Notes: generated from the letters alone by a model not told the origin. Positions 29,858-37,967 are shown, counted from the stretch's first letter. The stretch is DNA of 39,363 bases from Rickettsiales bacterium (GCA_031263295.1 JAISGC010000092.1:1-39363); one strand, 5' to 3'. Numbers and translations are program-made.

Positions 29858-30906
29858 TGCAAAACCTCTATTCCAAATCTTTATCGGAGATTGAAAAAAT
29901 CGTTTCGGACCTCGGCGAGCCGAAGTTCCGCGCCAAGCAAATCCGCGAATGGCTGGACCGCGGATGCCCTGATTTCTTGCTTATGAAAAACATCGGCGCG
30001 CCGCTTCAATCAAAATTGTCAGAATCGTTCCAATCCTTGCCAATCAAGGATCAGAGCGTTTTGGCATCCGCCGACGGCGCGACGAAAAAGTTCCTTTTCG
30101 AGATAGAGGGAGGCGCGAAAATCGAATCGGTTTTAATGAAGACCAGCTATGGAAACAGCGTTTGCGTTTCGTCTCAGGCGGGCTGCGCCATGGGTTGCCG
30201 ATTCTGCGCTTCTACCTTGCTCGGCCTGTCGCGGAATCTTACGGCCGACGAAATGACGGCGCAGGTTTTGCGGTGCCAATGGGAATGCAGGCAAGACGGC
30301 ACGCGTCCAAACGGCGATAAAAATCAGAACGACATAACGCACATTGTAATAATGGGAACGGGCGAGCCGTTGGCTAATTACGACAACACCATCGCGTTTA
30401 TGGCGGCGGCGAATGAAAAGCTAAATATCGGATGGCGGCGAATAACATTGTCGACCTGCGGGTTGGTTCCGGAGATTCGGCGCCTGCGCGATTTTGGCGA
30501 ACCGATAAACCTTGCGATTTCGCTTCACGCGCCGAACGATGCTCTGCGCCGCGAAATTATGCCGATTGCGAATAAATATTCAATTGCCGAAACGCTCGAT
30601 GCTGCGTTCGAGTTCTCGACTCTGCACAATCGCCAACTGATGATCGAATATATTTTACTCGGCGGCGTGAATGATTCGGACGAGAATGCGGCGGAGCTTG
30701 CGGCGCTGCTTCGCGGCAAATTGGTTATGGTAAATCTGATTCCTTGGAATCCTGTCGCCGAGCGCGACTGGGCCGCCGCTCCGTCCGGCAACCGGGTTCA
30801 CAAGTTCCAGGATATTTTAATCGCGGCGGGCGTCCACACGCGAATCCGCAAAGAACGCGGCGCCGACATAGGTTCGGCCTGCGGCCAGCTGCGCCTCGGC
30901 AAATAA
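29857..30906 (+). CDS. rlmN: Dual-specificity RNA methyltransferase RlmN
   Basis: Radical-SAM enzyme that methylates C2 of A2503 in 23S rRNA and A37 of some tRNAs. 349 residues. Seen: cluster motif CAMGCRFCAST, GEPLANYDN (GEPL region) and ITLSTCGLVPEIRRL with the conserved catalytic Cys, ISLHAPNDALRREIMP, and C-terminal GSACGQLR with the second catalytic Cys. Starts within the mucR stop (TGATG). The N-terminal region carries an AAGGATCAGA palindrome encoding LPIKDQSVLA; family length seems unaffected. Confidence 0.95.
   Translation: MQNLYSKSLSEIEKIVSDLGEPKFRAKQIREWLDRGCPDFLLMKNIGAPLQSKLSESFQSLPIKDQSVLASADGATKKFLFEIEGGAKIESVLMKTSYGNSVCVSSQAGCAMGCRFCASTLLGLSRNLTADEMTAQVLRCQWECRQDGTRPNGDKNQNDITHIVIMGTGEPLANYDNTIAFMAAANEKLNIGWRRITLSTCGLVPEIRRLRDFGEPINLAISLHAPNDALRREIMPIANKYSIAETLDAAFEFSTLHNRQLMIEYILLGGVNDSDENAAELAALLRGKLVMVNLIPWNPVAERDWAAAPSGNRVHKFQDILIAAGVHTRIRKERGADIGSACGQLRLGK
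30032..30062 (+). repeat. Intragenic AAGGATCAGA palindrome (rlmN copy)
   Basis: ATCCTTG, short loop, CAAGGATCAGAGCGTT. Arms ATCCTTG/CAAGGAT pair fully; reading frame K-D-Q. Confidence 0.78.
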
Positions 30907-30919
30907 TTTTCGGCTTTAT

Positions 30920-31143
30920 TCTTTTGTCGGTTTGTGATACCATTCCGGTGCGTCCGAAAGGGGCCGAGACCTGAAAATCTCGATAGTGAACGCGCACGAA
31001 TAAAGCGCGTAAAAAAACATTCCCGCTGAAATAATTGGCGGGATTGTGGCCGCCATATATTGAAAGCGGCTGCGATCGTTTTCACTACGATTTTTTCAGA
31101 ATCCCGCCGCCTTTTGGAAGAAAATAAACCAAAAGGTGGAATT
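30920..31143 (+). promoter_or_regulatory. Structured leader of the Gly-rich secreted protein gene
   Basis: Long leader with a layout like the paralogue leaders: helix TAGTGAA (30984-30990) with TTCACTA (31081-31087) encloses three hairpins: CGCGC/GCGCG with a GAATAA loop (30991-31009), ATTCCCGC/GCGGGAT (31019-31044) and GCCGC/GCGGC. Then AATCCCGCC (31100-31108) repeats the first arm of the middle hairpin and can compete for GGCGGGATT (31037-31045). Finally an 11-bp hairpin, 31107-31117 with 31129-31139, contains the ribosome site AGGTGG. No convincing promoter was assigned. Confidence 0.6.
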
Positions 31144-32442
31144 ATGAGAAAAATTTTATTTATCGCGGCGATGATGGCCGCTGCGCGTTCCGCATCCGCG
31201 GGCGTCGCATTCCTGAAATCGGAAATGTCGTTTGATTACGAACGCAGGCATGAGTATGGATATGCCAGAGTGAATGCCAGCGATATTCTGGATTCAAAAC
31301 TTCTTGGAACGAAAGGATGCCTGACATCAGATTGCATGATGGCGTGTAGACATACTGACAAATACGATAGTTGTAGCAGTATGTTCAACTGCGCCGAAGA
31401 ATCGGCTGTCAATAGTTTAGATTTTTATGTGAGCATGGACAATTGCGGCAATGGGGCGTATTTAAGATACAGCGGCCAGCTGGGGAGCGACCAAATGGCT
31501 TTCAATTGGACATATCCGAAAGGCTCCGATTCCAACGGACAACAGATTCTTAATCCCGTGATGTCCGAGGCGATTGCGGCCTGCAATGAAATCCCGGTCG
31601 GCGAGCTGAATAATATAAAGGGCGTTATGACCGGTGCGGCCGTCGTGTCCGGAATCGGGGCCGCCGGAAATCTCGCCGCCAGCGCGGGCAATATCTATGG
31701 CGCGGTCAAGAACGGCCAGGCGGCCGCGGGCGAATCGGCCGACGCGACAACCGCAGTGGCGGCGCCTGCGGCGTCGGCCGAGACCGCAGTTGCGACGAAC
31801 GGCAATGGTCTGAAACCGGGCGAAGCATTCAAGGGTCAACAGATGATGAACACGATAACCGCCGGTGTCGGTGCCGCCGCCGGAACAACATCGACCATCA
31901 TCAACGCGGCCTCCGCGGGCAAGCTGGGCAAGATAATCGACCAAATCGAGGGCTGCAAATCCGCGCTCGGCAAGGTAACGGCTGCCGCGTCAGACACCGC
32001 GTCATTGGAGGAGCAGATGGCCGCGTCGAACAGCAAATCCGACGCCAAGTCCGCCTGCAATAAAATCAGTGTGTCCGACATAAAGAATCTTAAAGGCGCG
32101 ATGGTCGCCGCCGCCGTGATTTCGGGAATCGGCGCGGCCGGGAACATCGCATCGACCGCCGGGAACATAGTCGGCGCCGTTAAAAACACGCAGGAGAAAA
32201 AGGCGGTCGATTCGGCGGCGCCGACCAATGGCGAAACGGCCGTCGCGCCGGGCGAGGTCGCGAGCGGCGGCTTAAAGCCGGGCGAATCGTTCAAGGGTCA
32301 GAATATCGTCAATGTCGCATCCGCCGGGGTCGGCGCGGCGACCGGCGCAGTCTCGACCGCCATGAGCGCGGCCGCGGCCGGAAAGCTGGATGGCATAATC
32401 GCTGGCGTTGAAAAATGCCGCGACGCCGTGTCCAAATTGTAG
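31144..32442 (+). CDS. Secreted protein with tandem Gly/Ala-rich hydrophobic repeats
   Basis: 432 residues. Signal peptide MRKILFIAAMMAAARSASA, a Cys-rich head (CLTSDCMMACRHTDKYDSC, about 60-85), then two copies of a ~125-residue module. Each starts with AACNEI or SACNKI, continues KGVMTGAAVVSGIGAAGNLA or KGAMVAAAVISGIGAAGNIA, then after a linker GLKPGEAFKGQ or GLKPGESFKGQ, and ends with an amphipathic Ala/Gly-rich segment and IEGCKSALGKV or VEKCRDAVSKL. The GxxxG-like GIGAAGN segments could form membrane hairpins or a coil; a pore-forming or surface role is speculative. Family unknown. Its ribosome site is inside a hairpin. Confidence 0.75.
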   Translation: MRKILFIAAMMAAARSASAGVAFLKSEMSFDYERRHEYGYARVNASDILDSKLLGTKGCLTSDCMMACRHTDKYDSCSSMFNCAEESAVNSLDFYVSMDNCGNGAYLRYSGQLGSDQMAFNWTYPKGSDSNGQQILNPVMSEAIAACNEIPVGELNNIKGVMTGAAVVSGIGAAGNLAASAGNIYGAVKNGQAAAGESADATTAVAAPAASAETAVATNGNGLKPGEAFKGQQMMNTITAGVGAAAGTTSTIINAASAGKLGKIIDQIEGCKSALGKVTAAASDTASLEEQMAASNSKSDAKSACNKISVSDIKNLKGAMVAAAVISGIGAAGNIASTAGNIVGAVKNTQEKKAVDSAAPTNGETAVAPGEVASGGLKPGESFKGQNIVNVASAGVGAATGAVSTAMSAAAAGKLDGIIAGVEKCRDAVSKL

Positions 32443-32456
32443 TTCGTTTGTTCCTG

Positions 32457-32486
32457 AATAATCCGCCAAACGGCGGATTATTTTTT
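32457..32486. terminator. Intrinsic terminator between the Gly-rich gene and trmB
   Basis: 11-bp stem AATAATCCGCC/GGCGGATTATT around AAAC, followed by a run of T (32481-32487) on the plus strand; a poly-A stretch on the other side makes it usable for the minus strand too. It overlaps the trmB stop codon (32478-32480). Confidence 0.85.
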
Positions 32487-33110
32487 TATGACAATGTATC
32501 GCGTGACGCCCGCGCCGAACATATCTTTTTCTTGATACCTTGTTTTTACCGGCGGCATTTTTTCGGCCGATATTTTTAATCCGGCGGATTTTATTTGCAG
32601 AAGAATCCAATCGAAATAGTCCGCGTGGTCGGTGCCTATGGAAATCTTCCCATCCTTGCAAATCAAGGACCAGAGCGTTTTTATGAAGTCCGCGGACAAG
32701 AGCCGCCGCTTCTCGTGCCTGGCCTTCGGCCACGGGTCCGGATGCAAAATCCATATTTCTGAAAACGGCCCGGCGGCGGGCATTTTTCGGATGTCGTCGG
32801 GCCAAATTCTGATGTTTTTATATTGCGGCAAAATCTTGCCCTCGTCGTCCGCTATGCGCGACAATAACGACGCGACGCCGTTTATAAAAGGCTCCGCCCC
32901 TATGATTATTTTATCGGGGTTTGCTTCGGCGAGTTCGATAATGTGTTCTCCCGCGCCGAAACCGATTTCTAGTATAGGACTAGGATTAGGACTAGGACTG
33001 GGGAGCAGGGACGGCAAAAGTTTGTCGACAAGATGCTGTTGCCGCGCGGACAGGCTTTTGCCGTGGACCCGGCCGAATGTTCGGATAAATTGATTTTCCG
33101 TCTTTTCCAT
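32478..33110 (-). CDS. trmB: tRNA (guanine-N7)-methyltransferase TrmB
   Basis: Makes m7G46 in tRNA using SAM. 210 residues from the ATG at 33110, chosen because it lies 6 bases past a TATAAT box; the frame extends upstream but without support. Seen: N-terminal FIRTFGRVHGKSLS, SAM motif I LEIGFGAGEH, the WPDDIRK region, and the family signature ILHPDPWPKARHEKRRL. Before motif I the run LLPSPSPNPSP is encoded by a GGACTAG-type repeat arm, a probable insertion. A palindrome copy (GGACCAGA variant) lies in codons for WSLICKD. Confidence 0.93.
   Translation of the reverse strand: MEKTENQFIRTFGRVHGKSLSARQQHLVDKLLPSLLPSPSPNPSPILEIGFGAGEHIIELAEANPDKIIIGAEPFINGVASLLSRIADDEGKILPQYKNIRIWPDDIRKMPAAGPFSEIWILHPDPWPKARHEKRRLLSADFIKTLWSLICKDGKISIGTDHADYFDWILLQIKSAGLKISAEKMPPVKTRYQEKDMFGAGVTRYIVIKK
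32652..32682 (+). repeat. Intragenic AAGGATCAGA palindrome (trmB copy)
   Basis: ATCCTTG, loop, CAAGGACCAGAGCGTTT; one base differs (GGACC for GGATC). The gene is on the minus strand, but motif polarity is the same as elsewhere. Confidence 0.7.
32969..33005 (+). repeat. GGACTAG-type repeat arm inside trmB
   Basis: Tandem AGGACT/AGGATT units in a single arm (no inverse partner nearby). In frame, they encode a Ser-Pro-rich linker just ahead of SAM motif I. Same family as 14007-14081. Confidence 0.75.
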
Positions 33111-33145
33111 AGTATTATTATAAATTATGAGAAACGGATTGTCGA
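33090..33145. promoter_or_regulatory. Overlapping divergent leaderless promoters of gltX and trmB
   Basis: Plus: TTGATT (33090-33095), 17 bases, TATTAT (33113-33118), ATG of gltX at 33127. Minus: TCGACA (33145-33140), 17 bases, TATAAT (33122-33117), ATG of trmB at 33110. The start codons are 16 bases apart, the -10 boxes overlap, and each -35 lies in the other gene's coding sequence. Confidence 0.82.
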
Positions 33146-34692
33146 AAGATTTAATCGCGCGAGTTTTGGGTGTCGCGCCGAAATACACGCTCGCGGAATT
33201 GGAAGAAAAATATCCGCCGCGAGACCTGCAAGACGGCGCGATGGTGACGCGCTTTGCGCCGTCGCCGACCGGCTTTATGCATATCGGAAATCTTTACTCG
33301 ATGCTGATTGATAAAAAATTGGCGCAACAATCCGCGGGCGTTTTTTATCTGCGTATAGAGGACACGGACACCAAACGCGAAATCTCCGGCGCGGTCGATG
33401 TTATTTTGGATGCCGCCAGGACATACGATTTGACTCCGGACGAGGGGCCGTTTTATCAATCCGAGCGCAAAGATATTTATCACTCGGTTGCGGCCGAGTT
33501 GCTGGCGACCGGCCGTGCGTATCCTTGCTTTTTGACAACGGACGAAATGGAGGCGATTCGCGAGAAACAAAAGGCGGCCGGACTGGCCACCGGAATATAC
33601 GGCGATTGGGCGAAATGGCGCGATGCGACGGACGATGAAATCATTGCCGAATTGGACGCGGGGCGGACGCCCAGCATCCGGCTCTGGTCCTTGGGAAACA
33701 AGGATCAGAAGATTTTTTGCAAGGATGCTGTCCGCGGCTCAATCGCGTTTCCCGAGAACGACGAGGATGTAGTTTTAATCAAGTCGAACGATGGGCTTCC
33801 GACATATCATTTCGCGCATCTGGCGGACGATCATTTTATGCGGACCACGCATGTCGTGCGCGGCGAGGAATGGCTGCCGTCGTTGCCGCTGCATTATCAG
33901 TTGTTCAAGATGATGGAATGGGCGCCGCCCGCATACATCCACACATCGACACTGGACACAATAGACGCCGAAACTGGAAAGCAGAGGAAATTATCAAAGC
34001 GAAAAGACCCATTTGCGAACATTGCTTTTTTTGCCGAATCCGGCTGGCCCGGCGATGCTGTTCTGGAATACCTGTTCAATATAGTGTCGAGCGGCTATGA
34101 AGACGAAAAAGCAAAAGGCAAGGTCGCGAACATCTGGGATGCGGAATTAAAAATCAAAAAGATTCCGACATCGGGCGCTTTGTTCGACTGGAAAAAACTC
34201 GAATGGTGGAGCAGGGAGTTTATCGCGGCTCTCTCGGTCGAAGAATTGGTCCGGCGCGTTTCAGACTGGGCCGCCGAGTATGGCGATGCCGCGAACAAGG
34301 CCGAGGTCGCGGATGAAAAATATCTGCGGGCGATTCTTTCGATAGAGCGCGACAATCCCAAACGCGTCAGAAAAGACTTTATAAACTGGAAGCAGACGCT
34401 GGATGAAATATCGTATTTCTTCGACGATTTATTCGCTGCGCCGGAGGCCGCGCAATTGAACAAAGATATTTTGCGCAATTTCCTCCAATCCTTTGATTTC
34501 AAGGATCAGAAGGATTTATGGTGGGAGAAAATCCAAAAAATCGCGAACGATTTTGGCGTGCCGAACGGCGATGCGGCGATGGCTCTCCGGATCGCGATAA
34601 CCGGCCGCACTATGGCCCCGGATTTATATTCCGTTATGCAGGCGATGGGCGAGGCCCGCGTCCACAATCGCATAGAAAAGGCGTTGAAATGA
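33127..34692 (+). CDS. gltX: Glutamyl-tRNA synthetase
   Basis: Class I synthetase that charges tRNA with glutamate. 521 residues. Seen: VTRFAPSPTGFMHIGN, where HIGN stands for the HIGH motif, FYLRIEDTDTKRE, and the KMSKS equivalent KLSKRKD. An N-terminal extension of about 38 residues (RNGLSKDLIARVLGVAPKY) precedes the catalytic core. Two palindrome copies lie inside, encoding LGNKDQKIF and SFDFKDQKDL. Promoter and start suggest a leaderless mRNA. The stop overlaps the next ATG (ATGA). Confidence 0.93.
   Translation: MRNGLSKDLIARVLGVAPKYTLAELEEKYPPRDLQDGAMVTRFAPSPTGFMHIGNLYSMLIDKKLAQQSAGVFYLRIEDTDTKREISGAVDVILDAARTYDLTPDEGPFYQSERKDIYHSVAAELLATGRAYPCFLTTDEMEAIREKQKAAGLATGIYGDWAKWRDATDDEIIAELDAGRTPSIRLWSLGNKDQKIFCKDAVRGSIAFPENDEDVVLIKSNDGLPTYHFAHLADDHFMRTTHVVRGEEWLPSLPLHYQLFKMMEWAPPAYIHTSTLDTIDAETGKQRKLSKRKDPFANIAFFAESGWPGDAVLEYLFNIVSSGYEDEKAKGKVANIWDAELKIKKIPTSGALFDWKKLEWWSREFIAALSVEELVRRVSDWAAEYGDAANKAEVADEKYLRAILSIERDNPKRVRKDFINWKQTLDEISYFFDDLFAAPEAAQLNKDILRNFLQSFDFKDQKDLWWEKIQKIANDFGVPNGDAAMALRIAITGRTMAPDLYSVMQAMGEARVHNRIEKALK
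33688..33717 (+). repeat. Intragenic AAGGATCAGA palindrome (gltX copy 1)
   Basis: TCCTTG, loop, CAAGGATCAGAAG. Just upstream, CTCTGGTCCTTG is close to the full inverse, so this copy shows both long arms of the palindrome. Confidence 0.75.
34487..34517 (+). repeat. Intragenic AAGGATCAGA palindrome (gltX copy 2)
   Basis: AATCCTT, loop, CAAGGATCAGAAGGATT; encodes FDFKDQKDL. Second copy within the same gene, in frame K-D-Q. Confidence 0.7.
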
Positions 34693-35426
34693 AAAAGAAA
34701 CAGCAGGCGAAAATCATAAAAAAATCGGCGCGCGGCGGAGCGTTGTTGCGCGCGTTGCAGGCGACCGGATTATTCCGCTGGGAAAAGCCGGTCAGCCATG
34801 GAGAATCGGTCGCGAACATTCTGACGCACGGGATAGGAATCGGAATAGCTATCGCCGCGCTGGTTGTCCTTGAATGCTTCGCGGTTCTCTCGGGCGATCC
34901 GTGGGCGGTCGCATCCTGCGCGATTTTCGGCGCGACTATGTTCACGCTTTATTTCGGCAGCACAATGTGCCACGCGATGATAGGTTGCAAATACGATAGT
35001 TTTTTCGAGGTCTGGGATTCGATTTCGATTTACGCATTGATTGCCGGAACATACACTCCGTTCTGTCTGGTGAATCTTCGCGGGCCGCTCGGCTGGTCCG
35101 TGTTCGGCCTGATGTGGGGAATCGTCGCCCTCGGCGCCGCGATTAAAATACGGAATCCGAACCGCCAGCCCAAATGGATTGTCGCGCTCTATCTTCTGAT
35201 GGGCTGGACGATACTCTTCATAATTCCGGCGATGCTGAACAATGTTCCGGCGCGCGGATTGTGGTTCATATTGGCGGGCGCGCTGTCATACACAATCGGC
35301 GTGATATTTTATCTGTGGCGGAGGATGAAGTTCTCGCATATGGTCTGGCATCTGTTCGTAATCGGCGGGACGATTTCGTTCTTCTTCTCCGTCCTGTTCG
35401 GGAGCATCATAGACTATGCGCGTTAA
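34689..35426 (+). CDS. Hemolysin III / PAQR-type membrane protein
   Basis: 245 residues, seven hydrophobic segments. Motifs of the PAQR/HlyIII family: STMCHAM, DSISIYALIAGTYTPF, and SHMVWHLFVIGG near the C-terminus, whose Ser, His and Asp side chains bind zinc in the family (ceramidase-like fold). Function in bacteria is poorly known; the hemolysin name comes from one founding member. Start ATGA overlaps the gltX stop. An N-terminal basic stretch (KKKQQAKIIKKSARGG) precedes the first membrane segment. The next gene overlaps by 11 bases. Confidence 0.9.
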   Translation: MKKKQQAKIIKKSARGGALLRALQATGLFRWEKPVSHGESVANILTHGIGIGIAIAALVVLECFAVLSGDPWAVASCAIFGATMFTLYFGSTMCHAMIGCKYDSFFEVWDSISIYALIAGTYTPFCLVNLRGPLGWSVFGLMWGIVALGAAIKIRNPNRQPKWIVALYLLMGWTILFIIPAMLNNVPARGLWFILAGALSYTIGVIFYLWRRMKFSHMVWHLFVIGGTISFFFSVLFGSIIDYAR

Positions 35427-37467
35427 AATAATCAACATAGCCAGCGCCGTCGCCGCCGCATTGGCGATGGTTTTCATATTACAAAGGAATGAAAAAATGA
35501 GCGAAGGAATCAGACTTGAAAACCTGGACGCGGCCGTGCGGCCCCAGGATGATTTTTACGATTTTGCGACCGCGGGCTGGCGCAAAGCGAATCCCCTGCG
35601 CCCGGAGTTTTCAAGGTTCGGAGCGTTCGACAAACTGGGCGAGGAGGTCTTGGTCCAGGTCGACGAACTGATAACCGGCATAGCGAAGGACCCGCGCGGC
35701 GATTTGGAAAATAAAATCGCGACGATTTACAACGGCGCGATGAATTACGATAAACGCAACGCGGACGGAATAAAACCGGTCGCCGCGGAGTTCGCGGAAA
35801 TCGACGCGATGACGGACTGGGAGACATATCTCGGCCGCGCGCACCGCATCGGCGGCGTCTTTTTCAACAGCGGGACGGATGTCGATATGATGGATTCCGG
35901 GACGCATATTTTCGGCATAAGCCAGACGCATTTTCCGTTGTCCCGCGATTATCTTTTGGACAAGGACGACAAGTCCGCGCGCGTGCGTTCGGAATACGGC
36001 CGCTATATCGGAAAAGTGCTCGCGATGTTCAGAATCGTCGGCACGGACGCGAGGGAGATTTTGGAATATGAAATAGAAATGGCAAAGGGGCTGTATCCGA
36101 AGGAAAAATTGCGCGAGCCATTGGACAACTATCACAAGATGTCGGTCGAGGAATTGAAAAAAAGATTCGCCGGATTTGATTGGGATAAATATTTTAAGGC
36201 TCGCGGCGCGGCGCCCGAAGTGGTCGATGTTGGCCAGCCGGAGCCGGTTGAACAAGCAATAAACATTCTGATAGAGTCGCAGAACAAGAGTATGCCCGCG
36301 GCGGCTCGCCGCCTCCAATCCTTACGAACAAAGGATCAGAGATTTCTACGCGCGTATCTGAAATACAGGATTGCGAACGGCGCGATGACGGAGCTCGGCG
36401 ACGCACAGTATGACCTCGCGTTCGATTTCTACGGCCGTATGGTCAGCGGCAAGGAGGAGCGCCGCCCGAAGTGGAAGGACGCCGCGAACATAACCGAGGG
36501 CGTTCTGGGCGAGGCGATAGGCCAGCTCTATGTCAAAAAATATTTCCCGCCTGAGGCGAAAAAGCGGATGGTCGATCTGGTCGAAAATCTTCGCCGCGCG
36601 TATGCCGACCGATTGGGCGCAATCGATTGGATGTCGCCGGAAACCAAAAAGGCGGCGCAGGAAAAATTGGCCGCGTTTGGCGTCAAAATCGGATACCCGG
36701 ACAAATGGCGCGATTACTCGAAACTCGAACTCAAAGGCGATTCGCTTTACGCCGATCTGGTGCGCTCGGCGCGGTTCGATGACGATTGGGAATTGGAAAA
36801 ACTGCGCGGCGGGCGCGTAGACAGGACCGAGTGGCATATGACGCCGCAGACCGTCAACGCATACTTTTCGCCCGTGAATAACGAGATTGTTTTTCCCGCC
36901 GCGATCTTGCAGCCGCCGTTCTTCGATATGACGGCCGACGATGCGTTCAACTACGGCGCCATCGGATCGGTCATCGGGCACGAGATGACGCACGGCTTCG
37001 ACGATTCGGGCCGCCGGTTCGATAAAGACGGAAATATGAAAAACTGGTGGACGGACGCGGACACGAAAAACTTCGACGCGCGCGCCAAGGTTATGAAGGA
37101 CTGGTTCGATAAAATCGAGGTCGCGCCCGGCCTTCATGCGAACGGCGAGTTCACGCTGGGCGAGAATCTGGCCGACTACGGCGGGCTGACGATTGCGTTC
37201 GACGCATATAAAAAATACGGGCGGGCGGCAGGCGCGGGCGAAAAATACACGCCGGAGCAAAGATTCTTCATCGCATACGGCGGCGCGGAAATCGCGAACA
37301 TCCGGCCCGACGAAGTCATCCGGCGGACCAAGGTCGACGAGCACTCGCTGAGCGAATGGCGGGTCAACGGAATCCTGCCGCATGTGGACGCGTGGCAGAC
37401 CGCGTTCGGCGTCGCGGACGGCGACAAGATGTGGCTCGCGCCGGACAAACGGGTCAGGCTTTGGTAA
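35416..37467 (+). CDS. M13-family (neprilysin-type) zinc metallopeptidase
   Basis: 683 residues. Zinc endopeptidase of the PepO/neprilysin family. Seen: zinc site HEMTH in VIGHEMTHGFDDSG, the third ligand in GENLADYGGL, the substrate-backbone motif NAYFSPVNNEIVFP, and the C-terminal Trp shared by the family. From the start at 35416 it has an N-terminal anchor (IINIASAVAAALAMVFIL), so periplasmic side; a start at 35497 (MSEGIRLEN, with AAAGGA upstream) would be cytoplasmic. Overlaps the preceding gene by 11 bases. A palindrome copy encodes SLRTKDQRFL. Confidence 0.92.
   Translation: MRVKIINIASAVAAALAMVFILQRNEKMSEGIRLENLDAAVRPQDDFYDFATAGWRKANPLRPEFSRFGAFDKLGEEVLVQVDELITGIAKDPRGDLENKIATIYNGAMNYDKRNADGIKPVAAEFAEIDAMTDWETYLGRAHRIGGVFFNSGTDVDMMDSGTHIFGISQTHFPLSRDYLLDKDDKSARVRSEYGRYIGKVLAMFRIVGTDAREILEYEIEMAKGLYPKEKLREPLDNYHKMSVEELKKRFAGFDWDKYFKARGAAPEVVDVGQPEPVEQAINILIESQNKSMPAAARRLQSLRTKDQRFLRAYLKYRIANGAMTELGDAQYDLAFDFYGRMVSGKEERRPKWKDAANITEGVLGEAIGQLYVKKYFPPEAKKRMVDLVENLRRAYADRLGAIDWMSPETKKAAQEKLAAFGVKIGYPDKWRDYSKLELKGDSLYADLVRSARFDDDWELEKLRGGRVDRTEWHMTPQTVNAYFSPVNNEIVFPAAILQPPFFDMTADDAFNYGAIGSVIGHEMTHGFDDSGRRFDKDGNMKNWWTDADTKNFDARAKVMKDWFDKIEVAPGLHANGEFTLGENLADYGGLTIAFDAYKKYGRAAGAGEKYTPEQRFFIAYGGAEIANIRPDEVIRRTKVDEHSLSEWRVNGILPHVDAWQTAFGVADGDKMWLAPDKRVRLW
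36317..36345 (+). repeat. Intragenic AAGGATCAGA palindrome (M13 peptidase copy)
   Basis: AATCCTT, loop, CAAAGGATCAGAGATTT; reading frame K-D-Q as in the other plus-strand genes. Confidence 0.75.
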
Positions 37468-37478
37468 GGCTATTTTTC

Positions 37479-37674
37479 GGCACGGCATTCCACCGCGATA
37501 AGATTCCCCTTCCCTTGGGAAGGGGTGTCATTTTGCGAAGCAAAATGACGGGGTAGGGGTAAAAATAAATTGCTTTCCACTACCCCGTCTCGCGGCGCCA
37601 CACCCTGCGTGTGTCGCCGCGAGACACCCGCAACGCCCGCGAAGGGGAATCTTATCGCGGTGGAATGCCGTGCC
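37479..37674. mobile_element. MITE-like 196-bp element with perfect 34-bp inverted ends
   Basis: Ends at 37479-37512 and 37641-37674 are perfect inverse copies (GGCACGGCATTCCACCGC at the outside). Inside are stacked hairpins: GTCATTTTGC/GCAAAATGAC, GACGGGGTAG/CTACCCCGTC and GTCTCGCGGCG/CGCCGCGAGAC. It encodes nothing apparent. It lies between the M13 peptidase stop and a convergent small gene. No target duplication was seen. It is likely mobilised in trans or is a structured transcript end. Confidence 0.75.
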
Positions 37675-37695
37675 AATCAAACCGATTCTCACAAC

Positions 37696-37947
37696 CTACG
37701 CCGTTTTCTGGCCGTCTTCCATCAAATACCGAGTGAACGCGCTGATGTCGCGGTCGTGGCCGGTCGCGTGCAGGATTTTGGCCAGCGTCTGGACCGACGG
37801 CCAGCGCTCCGTTCCGTCGCGGCTGAACCGCTTGGATTTATTGAAAGTCGTCGGGTCCAGTCCGCTCGCGCGGGCAAGGCCGGAACAGCTTTTGTCGTGG
37901 GCCTTGGCGAACTTGTCGATGGCATCCCATATATCAATGTGCTTCAT
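37696..37947 (-). CDS. Short helix-turn-helix protein (N-terminal half of an S24-type repressor)
   Basis: 83 residues. MKHIDIWDAIDKFAKAH, then SCSGLARASGLDPTTFNKSKR, matches the DNA-binding N-terminus of alphaproteobacterial S24/LexA-like repressors, which normally continue into a ~120-residue peptidase domain. That domain is absent; the frame ends soon after RWPSVQTLAKIL. It may be a natural stand-alone regulator or a truncated one. Strong ribosome site AAGGAG. A 14-bp perfect palindrome lies in its leader. Confidence 0.8.
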   Translation of the reverse strand: MKHIDIWDAIDKFAKAHDKSCSGLARASGLDPTTFNKSKRFSRDGTERWPSVQTLAKILHATGHDRDISAFTRYLMEDGQKTA

Positions 37948-37967
37948 TTTCTCTTCTCCTTATAATA

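Noticed and set aside
33261..33320. HIGN as a broken HIGH motif in gltX
   Set aside because: Position 4 of this motif varies in glutamyl-tRNA synthetases, so it is not evidence of inactivity.
36346..37488. 380-residue antisense ORF over the M13 peptidase
   Set aside because: It is a shadow frame, rich in Arg and Val, without motifs; the sense frame has HExxH and GENLADYGG.
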